The notes below the pieces were generated by a model. The model searched no databases and was not told where the DNA came from. It saw only the letters and a program-made list of their open reading frames with translations. Shown here in pieces: positions 55,908 to 64,000 of a stretch of 64,000 bases of DNA. The stretch comes from Neofusicoccum parvum (lineage: Eukaryota > Ascomycota > Dothideomycetes > Botryosphaeriales > Botryosphaeriaceae). Every line of letters starts with the position of its first letter. Position 1 is the stretch's first letter. Position numbers and translations under genes: made by a program. The stretch is taken from the NCBI GenBank assembly GCA_020912385.1, contig CP087219.1:930001-994000 (forward strand), given 5' to 3'.

Positions 55908-56954
55908 CTACGCCATTCCTTTGCGCATGTTCTCCATGACGCTTACTATGCTATCGGCCATTCCACCCGCTTGGCTCTCGATCATCTCCACGTTCACTCT
56001 CTCCAACGCATTCTGCATGCCGTCCACGACTTCTCTGTCTTCAAAGATCTCGCCCATGTATCGGCCCTCGTCTACCCAGTAAGATGCGCTGCGCTCGCGC
56101 AACCCCTTGTCCCGCGCTACCGTGTTCTTCATCGCGCCCAGCATGCTCAGCTTGCCTCTTAAGCTTTCAACAATGCGCGTGTTCTCTTCGATGCGCTCCG
56201 AAATCGTTGGAGGAACGACGAGCCAGCGGTTGGTTGACGTCAGCCACATGGTCAAGCCGAGCAGGCCATCAACGACCGCGAACAAGATGTACCGCAAGGT
56301 CCGCATACGCCAGTATAACGGCTCCAGGTCGCTGAGGCGCAATGCCGTCGCGTTCTGCTTGTGGTTGTATGTGCCGACGTTCCAGACCTCGAGAGCGGCG
56401 AGAGTCACCCCGGCAATCGCTGCCCAAACTCTCCAGCGTGCTCCCTCCGCACCGGACGCCAGCGAGGACGTAACTAGACCCAGTATGGCGAGATGAAGAA
56501 GGTGCGGCGCCAGGATGGAGGGCAGGGCATAATAGAAATAGCTGGAGGGCTCGTCCGAGGTGCAAAAGGGACACTCGGCCAGGACGGACGGTCCGTAAAC
56601 CAGATACAGCAGCTTAGACTCCTGATTGACAAACTTGGACCTCAGTGTCTCGTCGACGGCATCCAGCGGGCGGAGCTTGCGAAGACGTGCAAACAGTGTA
56701 TCCGGTGGAATCTGCAGGCGGGACGACGTTGCCTGGAAGACATTCTGGGGAGCGAAGTACGGGAAGGAGTAGATGAAGGCGAGGACAGCGAAGGCGTAGA
56801 GCACATTGAGCGTCAGAGCAACATCTGGGGGCGTGGGGCGGACTCGGCCGTGCGGGTTGCGCGAGGAGGCGCGGATAGATCTGTACAGCTGGATGGCCTT
56901 TGGAAGGAGCATCGGGCCAAAGAATATCAGCAGAGACTTGAGCCTGGCGTACAT
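55908..56954 (-). CDS. Multi-pass membrane protein, function unknown
   Basis: 348 residues if translation starts at the ATG at 56954. The frame stays open to 57257, but that would overlap the divergent TAF13 start. Hydrophobic segments: 'KSLLIFFGPMLLPKAIQLY' at the N-terminus, 'LNVLYAFAVLAFIYSFPYF', 'ALPSILAPHLLHLAILGLV', 'VWAAIAGVTLAALEVWNVG' and 'YILFAVVDGLLGLTMWLTS'. Four or five spans are followed by a hydrophilic, helical C-terminal third ('ISERIEENTRIVESLRGKLS') likely to form a coiled coil. A 'CPFCTSDEPSSYFYY' element lies between spans 2 and 3. I recognise it as a conserved Pezizomycotina protein without a known role. One exon; no frame break. Confidence 0.78.
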   Translation of the reverse strand: MYARLKSLLIFFGPMLLPKAIQLYRSIRASSRNPHGRVRPTPPDVALTLNVLYAFAVLAFIYSFPYFAPQNVFQATSSRLQIPPDTLFARLRKLRPLDAVDETLRSKFVNQESKLLYLVYGPSVLAECPFCTSDEPSSYFYYALPSILAPHLLHLAILGLVTSSLASGAEGARWRVWAAIAGVTLAALEVWNVGTYNHKQNATALRLSDLEPLYWRMRTLRYILFAVVDGLLGLTMWLTSTNRWLVVPPTISERIEENTRIVESLRGKLSMLGAMKNTVARDKGLRERSASYWVDEGRYMGEIFEDREVVDGMQNALERVNVEMIESQAGGMADSIVSVMENMRKGMA

Positions 56955-57218
56955 CAGCCTGCGAGCACGGAAGAGAGCACGGCGGGGGCGTTGCGGGTTA
57001 CCCTGAGAGCGATATGGCGACCATGGCGGCGTGGTGGCTATGGCATGTGCGGAGGACAGGAGCTTGTCGTGGTGGACGAGCTCCAAAGCTCCACGTCGCA
57101 GCGCGGCCACCACTTGCTTAGCGCGCGTTCCCGTTGAGTGGCGCACCACCGCGCCCGACTGCACTACTCTTACGCCTGCACCCGCACCGTCCACTCCATA
57201 CCGCCGTGCTCGCCCACC

Positions 57219-57773
57219 ATGACGGAACCGCGCATGCGCATGCGGCAGAAGGGCCAACAGTTTGACACGCGCGACCGTACGTGTGCTCCCCCGCCCGCCG
57301 CTGCCTGCTCGTCCCTCTGACCAGCTCGCAGTCGAAGCCTATCTGATCGCTTTCGGCGACGACCGCAACCCGCTTCCCGAGACCGTCCGCGTCCTAGACG
57401 AGATCATCACCGAGTATGCCCGCTCCACAGTCCGTCCGCCCGCGCCCGCGCTGACGCCTCCAGCTTCATCATCGAGACGTGCCACGAAGCCGCCCTGTGT
57501 GCTTCGTACTCGCGCCGTGCCAAAATCAAGGTCGACGACTTCAAGTTCATCCTACGCAAGGATCCCGTCAAGCTTGGAAGAGTCACCGAGCTGCTGAACA
57601 AGGAGAAGGAAATCAAATCACAGCGCAAGGTCTTCGCCGTCGACGACGAGCAGATCGGCAAGGATGAGACGCTCAGGGAAGAGGCCAAGAAGGGCAAACG
57701 CAAGGACGAGCGTCCCAAGGACGAGCGCAAGGACGAGCGCGTGTCAAAGAAGGCCAAGAGCACCAAGGACTGA
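57219..57773 (+). CDS. TAF13: TFIID subunit TAF13
   Basis: Histone-fold subunit of TFIID that pairs with TAF11 and contacts TBP. Three exons: 57219-57276, 57332-57413 and 57464-57773 (149 residues). Introns are 55 and 50 bases with GTACGT and GTATGC donors. The acceptor of intron 1 is taken as TCGCAG at 57331, because an earlier CAG at 57324 breaks the frame. Spliced histone fold: 'LEAYLIAFGDDRNPLPETVR', 'VLDEIITDFIIETCHEAAL', 'ASYSRRAKIKVDDFKFILRK', then 'DPVKLGRVTELLNKEKEIKS'. A Lys/Asp/Arg-rich tail with 'KDERPKDERKDERVSKK' follows. The gene starts 264 bases from the divergent membrane-protein gene. Confidence 0.92.
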
Positions 57774-57849
57774 GCATACGAGCAGCGTCACGGCACGCAT
57801 GGGCACGGCGAATGGCGTTATAATGGCTTGATATACCCCTTCAACAATT

Positions 57850-58643
57850 CTACTGGCCTCCCTGAGCCTCGGGTCTCCATGCATCGTCCTCCCTGCTTAT
57901 CAAGATCTCATCGACCGTCACTCTCTCGTCGACGATCTGCTGCCCATTCACCAGGTCGTTTTCGGTGATGCGCTTGTGTGCGTCCTCCTCGCCCTTTGCG
58001 ATGCCAGCCTTGACGTGCCTGCTGACAAGTCTCTTGCGGGCCGTGTCGAAATCCACCTCGACGAACCACCGCTCGTCCATCAAGTGGGCAGCTTCCCGCC
58101 ACGGGTCTCTGTCCAGAGTGAGGTAGTTGCCCTCGAAGACAATGACGCGCGTGGTCGGAGCAATGCCAATGTCGTCGGCGACGGGGTCCTTGATGGCGTG
58201 GTCAAAGCTTGGGGCGTACAGTGTGTGGCTTTCCGGGGCTAGCGGTTTGCGGAGCTCCTTTACCAGTGCCAGGAAGCTGTCTCCATCAAAGGTGAAGTGG
58301 GCCCCGCGGCGGGCGTGCGCGGTGTACGGATCGGGCATGGCATCCAGCTGGGCGCGCGACAGGTGGTAACCGTCCATGGGGATGAAGGCCGCAATGGGCG
58401 GCTCGCCGGCGCTGGCGCCCGGCATCTCAGCACGGTGCATCTCGTTGACGCGATACACGACCCTTGCGGCGAGCGTTGTCTTGCCGCTGCCTGGAATGCC
58501 GGAAACGCCAATGAGCAGGCGCTGCGACCTCGGGAGCTGCTTGTATTTTTCTGCTGCGGTCAGCCAGCAGGTCAGGCGAGGCAGAGCCTCGGCGAGCACG
58601 CACCCCAGGTCTTCTTGACCAGGCGGTCCACTTGGTCCTCCAT
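57850..58643 (-). CDS. P-loop kinase of the uridine kinase/CoaA/Yfh7-like group
   Basis: Two exons on the minus strand: 58643-58604 and 58553-57850 (247 residues). The 50-base intron has GTGCGT and GCAG, and gives 'MEDQVDRLVKKTWAEKYKQL' at the N-terminus, the expected start of the family. Motifs: Walker A 'GIPGSGKTT' (32-40), 'IPMDGYHLSRAQLDAM' with D74 as likely base or Mg ligand, 'RRGAHFTFDGDSFLALVKEL', 'YAPSFDHAIKDPV', 'VFEGNYLTLDRDPW' and a lid region 'RKRLVSRHVKAGIAKGEEDA'. It resembles bacterial FrcK/YggC-type and yeast Yfh7 proteins. The natural substrate (nucleoside, pantothenate-like or sugar) cannot be deduced. Confidence 0.88.
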
Positions 58644-58971
58644 ACTGGCTCTCTCCGGTCCAGTGCCTGCGGGGTGGCAGATGAGAGGACGACGTGTTGA
58701 GGTTTGGCGCTTTTGACGCGTTGCGGGTCCCACCGCGGGGTCGAAGTCGCATGACGTCGGCTGACTTGCCAGGTTGTGTCAGTGTCGCCGACCTCCCCGC
58801 CAGCACCACACTCTCTCGTGCGCCCTGCTCCATGCGGTACCGTCCACGGCTGCGTCGCCAGTCACACAAAGTCCATTTCGGCCAAGCGCCACGAACCCTG
58901 CGGCCACGTGCACCTCTCGACAAGATAAGATCGCGCAGAACAAATAAAACTTTTGGGTATCTATCTATCGT
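58644..58971. other. P-loop kinase promoter / DUF3431 3' flank
   Basis: 328 bases. No gene seen. Confidence 0.5.
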
Positions 58972-60347
58972 CTATAAGGAACCTCCCCCGTGCAAAAGAC
59001 GGTGCAGATCCGCCATGCTCGGGCCTCCATACACGTTCGCCCAGCAGACGGCATATTCCGGGCAACTACACAGTCGTGTCAGCATGCTCTTCGCGCGCGG
59101 TCGCCGCCTGCGTTACTTACTGGACCGGCTCCCGGCCGAACATAACGTGCCATAGGTATTCGAACACCCTCCCGCTATTCTCATCGTCAAGGTCCGTTTC
59201 CATCAACCATTGCCTGTACAGCACGTAATCCTCCACTGGCCTCATCATGATCTGGTCTCGCGACACTGCGAACTGTGCGCAACATGGAGCTGCAATCACC
59301 TCCGGGCACTCGGTGCCGAAGAACAGCTCCCAAACGCTTGCCATGCTCTTCTCGTACATGCGATTTTCCGGCGTGTCTTCTCGGTAAGGCTGCACTTCTG
59401 CTGGGCACCCAGGTCCCAGGGTGCAGCGAAGATTCGTAAAGCCCACCTGTTGGACATAGTCGATGTTCAGCGCCTTCAGAGCCACCATGTTGCTTCGTGC
59501 TGGCATTCCCGCCGAGTGCCAGAAACGATCCTGGTGGCTGTGGATGAACGCTACTGTCGACGGGTAATTTCCGTAGCTCTCAATAAGGTACGTGAGGTAC
59601 GCCATCGCCTGCCGTCCGGTTCGCGTTTTAGCCTTGTCCAGTCTTTCATGCCATATCACGTCTCTTACCTCTTTCCCCTTGTTCATCGGCGTATGCAGTG
59701 TCGCATTCAAGTCATCCACAGAGTATACGGCGTGCTGCCAGCTAGAGGCCATTAGCTTTTGTGCCCTGCGGTCTCTACGCAGCAACTTACTCGGGGAGAT
59801 GCTCGTTGACCCAAGTCACGTCCTCTTCAGCGGTCTTTCCCATCACCACGACTTTGTCAGGCAACGCCTCCAGAGGCGCGCTCCCAAAGTCACCATCCGC
59901 TCCGTCAGTCTCAGCCTCAGCCTCGTCGTTCTCGTCTCCAGCTTCCGCCTCCGGAGTGGGAGGCTGCTCGTCATCCAACCCGTTGGTGGCAGCGCCTGCG
60001 CCAACGCCTTCCGGTCTAGGATCCGTCTGCTGGGATTCGCCTGGTTCAGAGACGGGCTGGCCAACACCCGGGGCGGGGGTTGGTTCTGATGTCGAGACGT
60101 GTGGAGTCGGAAGCGGCGTTGAAGCAGGCTCCGGGGTGCCGAATCCGATGAATTTGGGATCGATGCTGGTGGTCTTGGTCTGACCGGCGCCGAGATGGGC
60201 TTTCAGGCCGCCGGCGAGTTCGCCCTTGATCTCATCGATATGGTTCCACCGGTCCTTGAGATATTCGGAGTGTCGCAAAATGGTGCAGAGAACCAGCAGG
60301 ATCAGGAACGTCGAAGCGAGGGTGCCGGCGCGAACAGGAGTCTTCAT
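58972..60347 (-). CDS. DUF3431 type II membrane protein
   Basis: Three exons on the minus strand: 60347-59791, 59741-59121 and 59065-58972 (423 residues). Introns are 49 and 55 bases, both with GTAAGT donors. A signal anchor lies near residues 9-25 ('TLASTFLILLVLCTILR'), then a Pro/Glu/Asp-rich stalk (about 50-165), then the DUF3431 domain: 'VVMGKTAEEDVTWVNEHLPD' joined to 'WQHAVYSVDDLNATLHTPMN' across intron 1, 'GRQAMAYLTYLIESYGNYPS', 'AFIHSHQDRFWHSAG', 'CCAQFAVSRDQI' and 'FEYLWHVMFGREPVHCPEYA' across intron 2. The last exon supplies two conserved cysteines. The layout suggests a Golgi-lumen enzyme, possibly glycosyltransferase-related, but no activity is established. Confidence 0.88.
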
Positions 60348-61171
60348 CTTTCGGGCGAGCCTGGCTCGCCACTCGCGACATCTAGGAGCAGGCAGTTCAT
60401 ATGCTGCAACATGCGCCTGACGCGCGGCATGGGCACAAAGCCGCTGCGCGGCGGGAGGTGGCCGGACGCGCACGACATGGCCATCGGCGAGGCGGTGCCA
60501 CAGGCAAAGCACTCATGAGCAGTGCGGCGGGGGCCTGTTTCGCCCGAAGGGCCTCACACTGTGGTCCTGGACTACGCGTTCACTGTGGTTTGCGTCGTCT
60601 AGCGCCGGTCAAATTAGCCCGAAACGGCGCCGGGGGTGCGTACGCAGCCCTCCCGTCCACAAGCCTGCACCCACAACCCACTGTTGAGCCGCTGTCCTGC
60701 TCCATGCCCGCCGCCTGCCCTGTCCACGGCTCGCTGCGCCCTGCACGCCGACGGGGCCCGGCCTTTCCAAGCAGGCACAGCGACCCTGTCCGGCAACCCG
60801 GACGTGCAGCATGCTTGCGCTGCGTCACCGTGCGCGTTGCTTCGTCACCTTGGCCACTGCGCTCGCCAACCGCCGCAAAGCTTATAGGGACAGCCACACC
60901 AGCACACGTGGGCTCCCGCCGGCTCGCCTGTGCATGTTCGGCGCCGCCAAACCACCACCGTCCGCCAGCCGTTTCGCCGTTGCGCTCGACTGCCTTGCAA
61001 ATGCTCCGGCCGGTCGGCCTTTCGGGGAACACACGGCGGCCAGAGCATCCATCCGAATGGCAGGAGGCTCCAGGACTCGCAAGAAATGCAACCCGATCAA
61101 TTCTTCAGCTGCCTATGGCCATGGTCTCGGGTCTCCCGCCCGCCATTCCCTCTCCCCCTTCCCTAAGCCAC
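60348..61171. other. DUF3431 promoter and MFS 3' flank
   Basis: 824 bases. GC-rich in the first half, no recognisable gene. Overlapping frames on both strands are Ala/Arg/Pro-rich. Confidence 0.5.
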
Positions 61172-63190
61172 CTAGACCTTCACTTCCGATTTGGCCCCTT
61201 TGAGCTCCAGCATCCGTTGCTTCCTCCACATCTCGGCATACTTCACGCCAAATCCGTGCTCGAATACTCGTCTCACCTCTTCAAGGGTCATGTTTGCAGC
61301 TTCGGGGAAACAGAAGTACACGAAGACACACCCGAGGAAACAGAGAGCAGCATAGAACCCGAAAGTGCCTGAGGGTGTGATGCCCTTCATCATGGACAAG
61401 AAAGTGGCGCTCACAACAATGTTCGGCCCCTAAATGCGGTTAGTAACCACGCCTGAGAGTTTCCAGGGTTGACGTACCCAGTTGCAGACGTTTATCATCA
61501 TCGTGCCTTGTTTTGTCAGTAAAGGTTCTTCGGCCTTGGTTCGTGAGAACTCACCCATCGCTCTAACCTCCATTGGGAGGAATTCATTGGCCTGCCAGGG
61601 CACGCAACCCAGACCGGCAGCATAGAAGGCGACGAACCCAATCATGGCCACTAGAACAATGTATGCAGGCGCGCCAATGTTATCGTTGGTGACCTTCAAC
61701 GTCGCAAGATCGATGGGAATCCACTTGAATGCAACGGCAGCGCCCAGCAGGCAGATTGGCATTCCCGGCATGCTGAACAGGAGAATCCTCCTGCGTCCAA
61801 CGCGGTCGATGAGGAAGATCGACAGGATGGTGAAGATCAGGTTGACGCAGGCGACGATCGTTCCGACCGCCAATGGATTCCCGAAGCCCACGATGTCGAA
61901 GAGTGTTGAGGAGTAGTACATGAGAGTGTTGAACCCGCAGAACTGCTGGAAGGCCATGAGGCCACAGGCGGCGATGAGAGCGCGTAAGTTCGCTGGAATG
62001 GTGAAGAGCATCCGGAGGGCGGCGAGGAGGGAGATTTCCTCGTTCAGAGCCTTCGCTTCGGAGACACCGAGCTCGATGCTGCGCACCTTGTCCGCCAGCT
62101 GCTCTTCGGTGGCTTGAGGGTAGATTTTCCGCAGCACGCGCCCACATTCTTCGCGGCGATTGTGGAAGAGCAGCTGACGGGGTGACTCGGGGCACCAGAA
62201 AAGCAGGACACCAAGCAGGATCGAGGGCAGAGCACCGATTGCGATCATATAGCGCCAGCCCTGTTAGGGGTGTTAGCAATCATGCCTACGGTCAGCGGTG
62301 TAGGGAGCTGAAGCATTCGTCCGGACGCAGAAACAGCGGGATAAATCTACAAAACTCATCCCGATAGATGCTTCAACTCCCCACGTGCCCTTTCTTCCAT
62401 CCGCCATCGCTGAAAGCGACTTTGGGCCATCCAAAAGTATCCGGATTCGGGTCCGCTCCGACAAGGAAAATTGCCACTTACATGGGCGACATGTTCGAAC
62501 GCGGCGTCGAATGCATAGGCCAGAACGGACCCACTCCCAAGGAAGATCATATCCACGCTTATCATTCGCCCTCGAAAGCGGGCAGGGGAGATCTCGGCGA
62601 TATATAGGGGGACAACCTAGGAACAGTCAGCAGCGGTCTAGGTATGTTTGGGCTTGATGAGCACTTGCGGTTGAAGCGGATCCCACACCGAGGCCAATTA
62701 AAAATCGACCGGCAGCCATCTGTGCGATAGAGTACGATGTGGCCTGCACAAGGGCTCCGGCTGTGAATAGCAAGCTTGCGAACCAGATGGCAGGTCGGCG
62801 GCCATACTTGTCCGCGGTCATACCGGCGACCAGAGCACCACACAGACCACCGGCAGCACACAGCGCAGTGATGAGCTCCTTCTTGGAGCTGGACAGAGCC
62901 TTGTTATCGAGATCGCTGCCGATTACCACCAAGACTCCTGAGATGACTCCAGTGTCGTAGCCGAAGAGCAGGCCACCTGCGCTCCGGTTATCAAATACTC
63001 CAACTAAAGTTCACAGCATCAAATGCTCACCGATAGCAGCAGCCGAGGCAACCAGCCAAATGAACGCTCCCGGCGTCGAGTCCTCGATGGTGTCTAGATT
63101 GTGGTCATCGTGCTTGGCCGTTGGCCCAACGTCGAAGTTGGTCACGTCTTCGATGAGCTCGGTGCCCTTTTGAATGTCGGTGGAAGCCAT
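61172..63190 (-). CDS. MFS sugar/polyol transporter (myo-inositol-type)
   Basis: Six exons on the minus strand: 63190-63031, 62976-62669, 62616-62482, 62260-61555, 61506-61478 and 61429-61172 (531 residues, normal for the family). Introns are 54, 52, 221, 48 and 48 bases. Intron 2 begins GCAAGT (GC-AG); the others are GT-AG. Motifs: 'GGLLFGYDTGVISGVLVVIG' formed across intron 1, 'DKYGRRPA' after helix 2, 'GRFLIGLGVGSAST' joined to 'VVPLYIAEISPARFRGRM', 'PESPRQLLFHNRREE', 'FQQFCGFNTLMYYSSTLF', 'VPWQANEFLPMEVRAMG', 'NVCNWGPNIVVSATFLS', and 'PEAANMTLEEV', the PETKG-like end. The GTIVAC and VPWQxxEFLPMEVRA features fit the Itr-type polyol group. Substrate unproven. It is the last gene before the AT-rich block. 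Confidence 0.92.
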
Positions 63191-63581
63191 GGTGGGCGAA
63201 TGGAAAGGGGAGTGATGGGCACTGGATGCTGGATGCTGGATTCTGGGACAGACAGGGTGGTTTGCCGGGGGTCTTATAGACAGGAGCCGACCAGGTGGAC
63301 CGCCGGCGAGATCTGGGGTCTGGGGTCTGGGGTCTGGGGAATGCGGAGAATCCAGAGATAGACCAAAGGTGGTGAGGCAGGAAAGGCCCGTGGGGCGACG
63401 GGCAGGAATACGCGGTGGGCATTCATTCCCCGACCCTGCACTAAAAGCGCAGCGAGACCCCGAACCCGCTCCCGTACCACGCCCAGACGAGCCAGTCGGC
63501 CGGGGCTAGGCGGACTCTGAGGATTCGAAATGCCGAAGCCATGGTTGGGTCCTTCTCTAGCCCGGTCTTCTCCGTCTAGAT
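63191..63581. promoter_or_regulatory. MFS transporter promoter region
   Basis: About 390 bases of normal to GC-rich sequence between the transporter start and the AT-rich block. It contains the TCTGGGG array. No other gene seen. Confidence 0.5.
63313..63340. repeat. Heptamer tandem repeat (TCTGGGG)4
   Basis: Four exact copies of TCTGGGG, about 120 bases upstream of the transporter start. A looser GGATGCT repeat lies at 63223-63240. Confidence 0.95.
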
Positions 63582-64000
63582 CTTTACCTCGATATATTTA
63601 TTACCTTTATCTACGTCCTATTAGATACTACTAAACTAGGTAACTAATTAATTAATAAATCTTTTTTCTCTTCTTTTTTTTTTCTTCTCTTCTTTCTTCT
63701 TCTTTTTTTTTCTACTTAAACTTATATACTAGATAAAATAATACTACTATAATCCATCTATTAACTAATAGCGCGTTTAGTCTATATACTATTAAGTTAT
63801 TATAGTTTTTTTTTCTCCCTTTTAAATCTTAAATAATATATTTTTTATAAGAAAATTTATATAAATTAATTTAAATTACGTTAAAACTAATACTTAACAC
63901 TAATCTTAGCTAACTAGTTATTGCTACTTTAAGTCCTATTTATACCGCTTTAATCGAGTAGATAATGAGCGGTGTAAGTGTACTAATACCTTAAAATAAA
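63582..64000. other. AT-rich, TpA-rich block (RIP-like isochore edge)
   Basis: The composition changes within about 20 bases from GC-rich to strongly AT-rich. TpA steps are abundant, CpA and TpG are scarce, and poly-T and ATTAATTAATAA-type stretches occur; no open frame of useful length. This is the signature of repeat-induced point mutation in Pezizomycotina. The identity of the original repeat cannot be read, and the block continues past the window. Confidence 0.75.

Noticed and set aside
55908..57257. A 449-residue version of the membrane protein starting at 57257.
   Set aside because: It would overlap the divergent TAF13 start, and the extra N-terminus is His/Arg-rich without features. 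The ATG at 56954 leads straight into a hydrophobic segment.
1..64000. A secondary-metabolite cluster, CRISPR array, tRNA genes or an intact transposon.
   Set aside because: I saw no PKS/NRPS/terpene core gene, no repeat-spacer array, no B-box-like tRNA arm that could be folded, and no transposase. The regulators, the P450 relic and the transporter are scattered among housekeeping genes.

Overview
The window is nuclear DNA of a filamentous ascomycete (Pezizomycotina). A Dothideomycete-like fungus is likely, but this is inferred from family content only. Evidence: most introns are 48-100 bases with GT...AG ends; there are fungal-only families (Zn2Cys6 factors, DUF3431, UPF0662/DUF2408, a Mid2-like wall sensor, a protoglobin-like protein); and a GC-rich gene-bearing body ends in an abrupt AT-rich block typical of RIP-affected isochores. 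I found 24 protein genes with usable structures, two degenerate remnants, no tRNA or rRNA gene and no intact transposon. All exon boundaries were assigned by eye, from splice consensus, reading phase and family similarity.

Layout. 1-3585: 3' four-fifths of ELP1 (+). 5756-7087: branched-chain aminotransferase (-). 8462-9541: PQ-loop vacuolar amino-acid transporter (-). 10359-11261 and 12224-13631: two Ser/Thr-rich surface or secreted proteins (+). 15725-17954: single-pass membrane protein (-). 20272-21563: protoglobin-like protein (-), divergent from an Alba-domain protein (22281-22967, +). 23246-24380: Naa10/Ard1 acetyltransferase (-). 24749-26001: wrecked cytochrome P450 (-). 26722-27232: ribosomal stalk protein P1 (-), divergent from UPF0662 (27540-29453, +). 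29630-30295: small SET protein (-), divergent from TRAPPC13 (30649-31753, +). 33805-37307: DENN protein (+). 39109-40440: eight-exon SDR (+). 41013-42277: mitochondrial malonyl-CoA:ACP transacylase (-). 42780-44803: Zn2Cys6 factor fused to a sugar-O-acetyltransferase-like domain (-). 49071-52497: zinc-finger/protein-kinase fusion (-). 53696-53860: Zn2Cys6-like scrap (-). 54226-55579: chorismate synthase (-). 55908-56954: multi-pass membrane protein (-), divergent from TAF13 (57219-57773, +). 57850-58643: P-loop kinase (-). 58972-60347: DUF3431 protein (-). 61172-63190: MFS polyol/sugar transporter (-). About 63582-64000: AT-rich block.

Most genes are housekeeping: tRNA modification, amino-acid synthesis, translation, transcription, trafficking and mitochondrial fatty-acid synthesis. 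They do not form one pathway or a secondary-metabolite cluster. The most unusual items are the two regulator fusions. One is a Zn2Cys6 protein whose acetyltransferase fold has Tyr where the LacA-type catalytic His is expected. The other joins C2H2-like fingers, and possibly a decayed homeodomain, to a kinase with HAD and DFS in place of HRD and DFG. Three introns appear to use GC-AG ends. Several long, very GC-rich spacers have long open frames that I judge non-coding.
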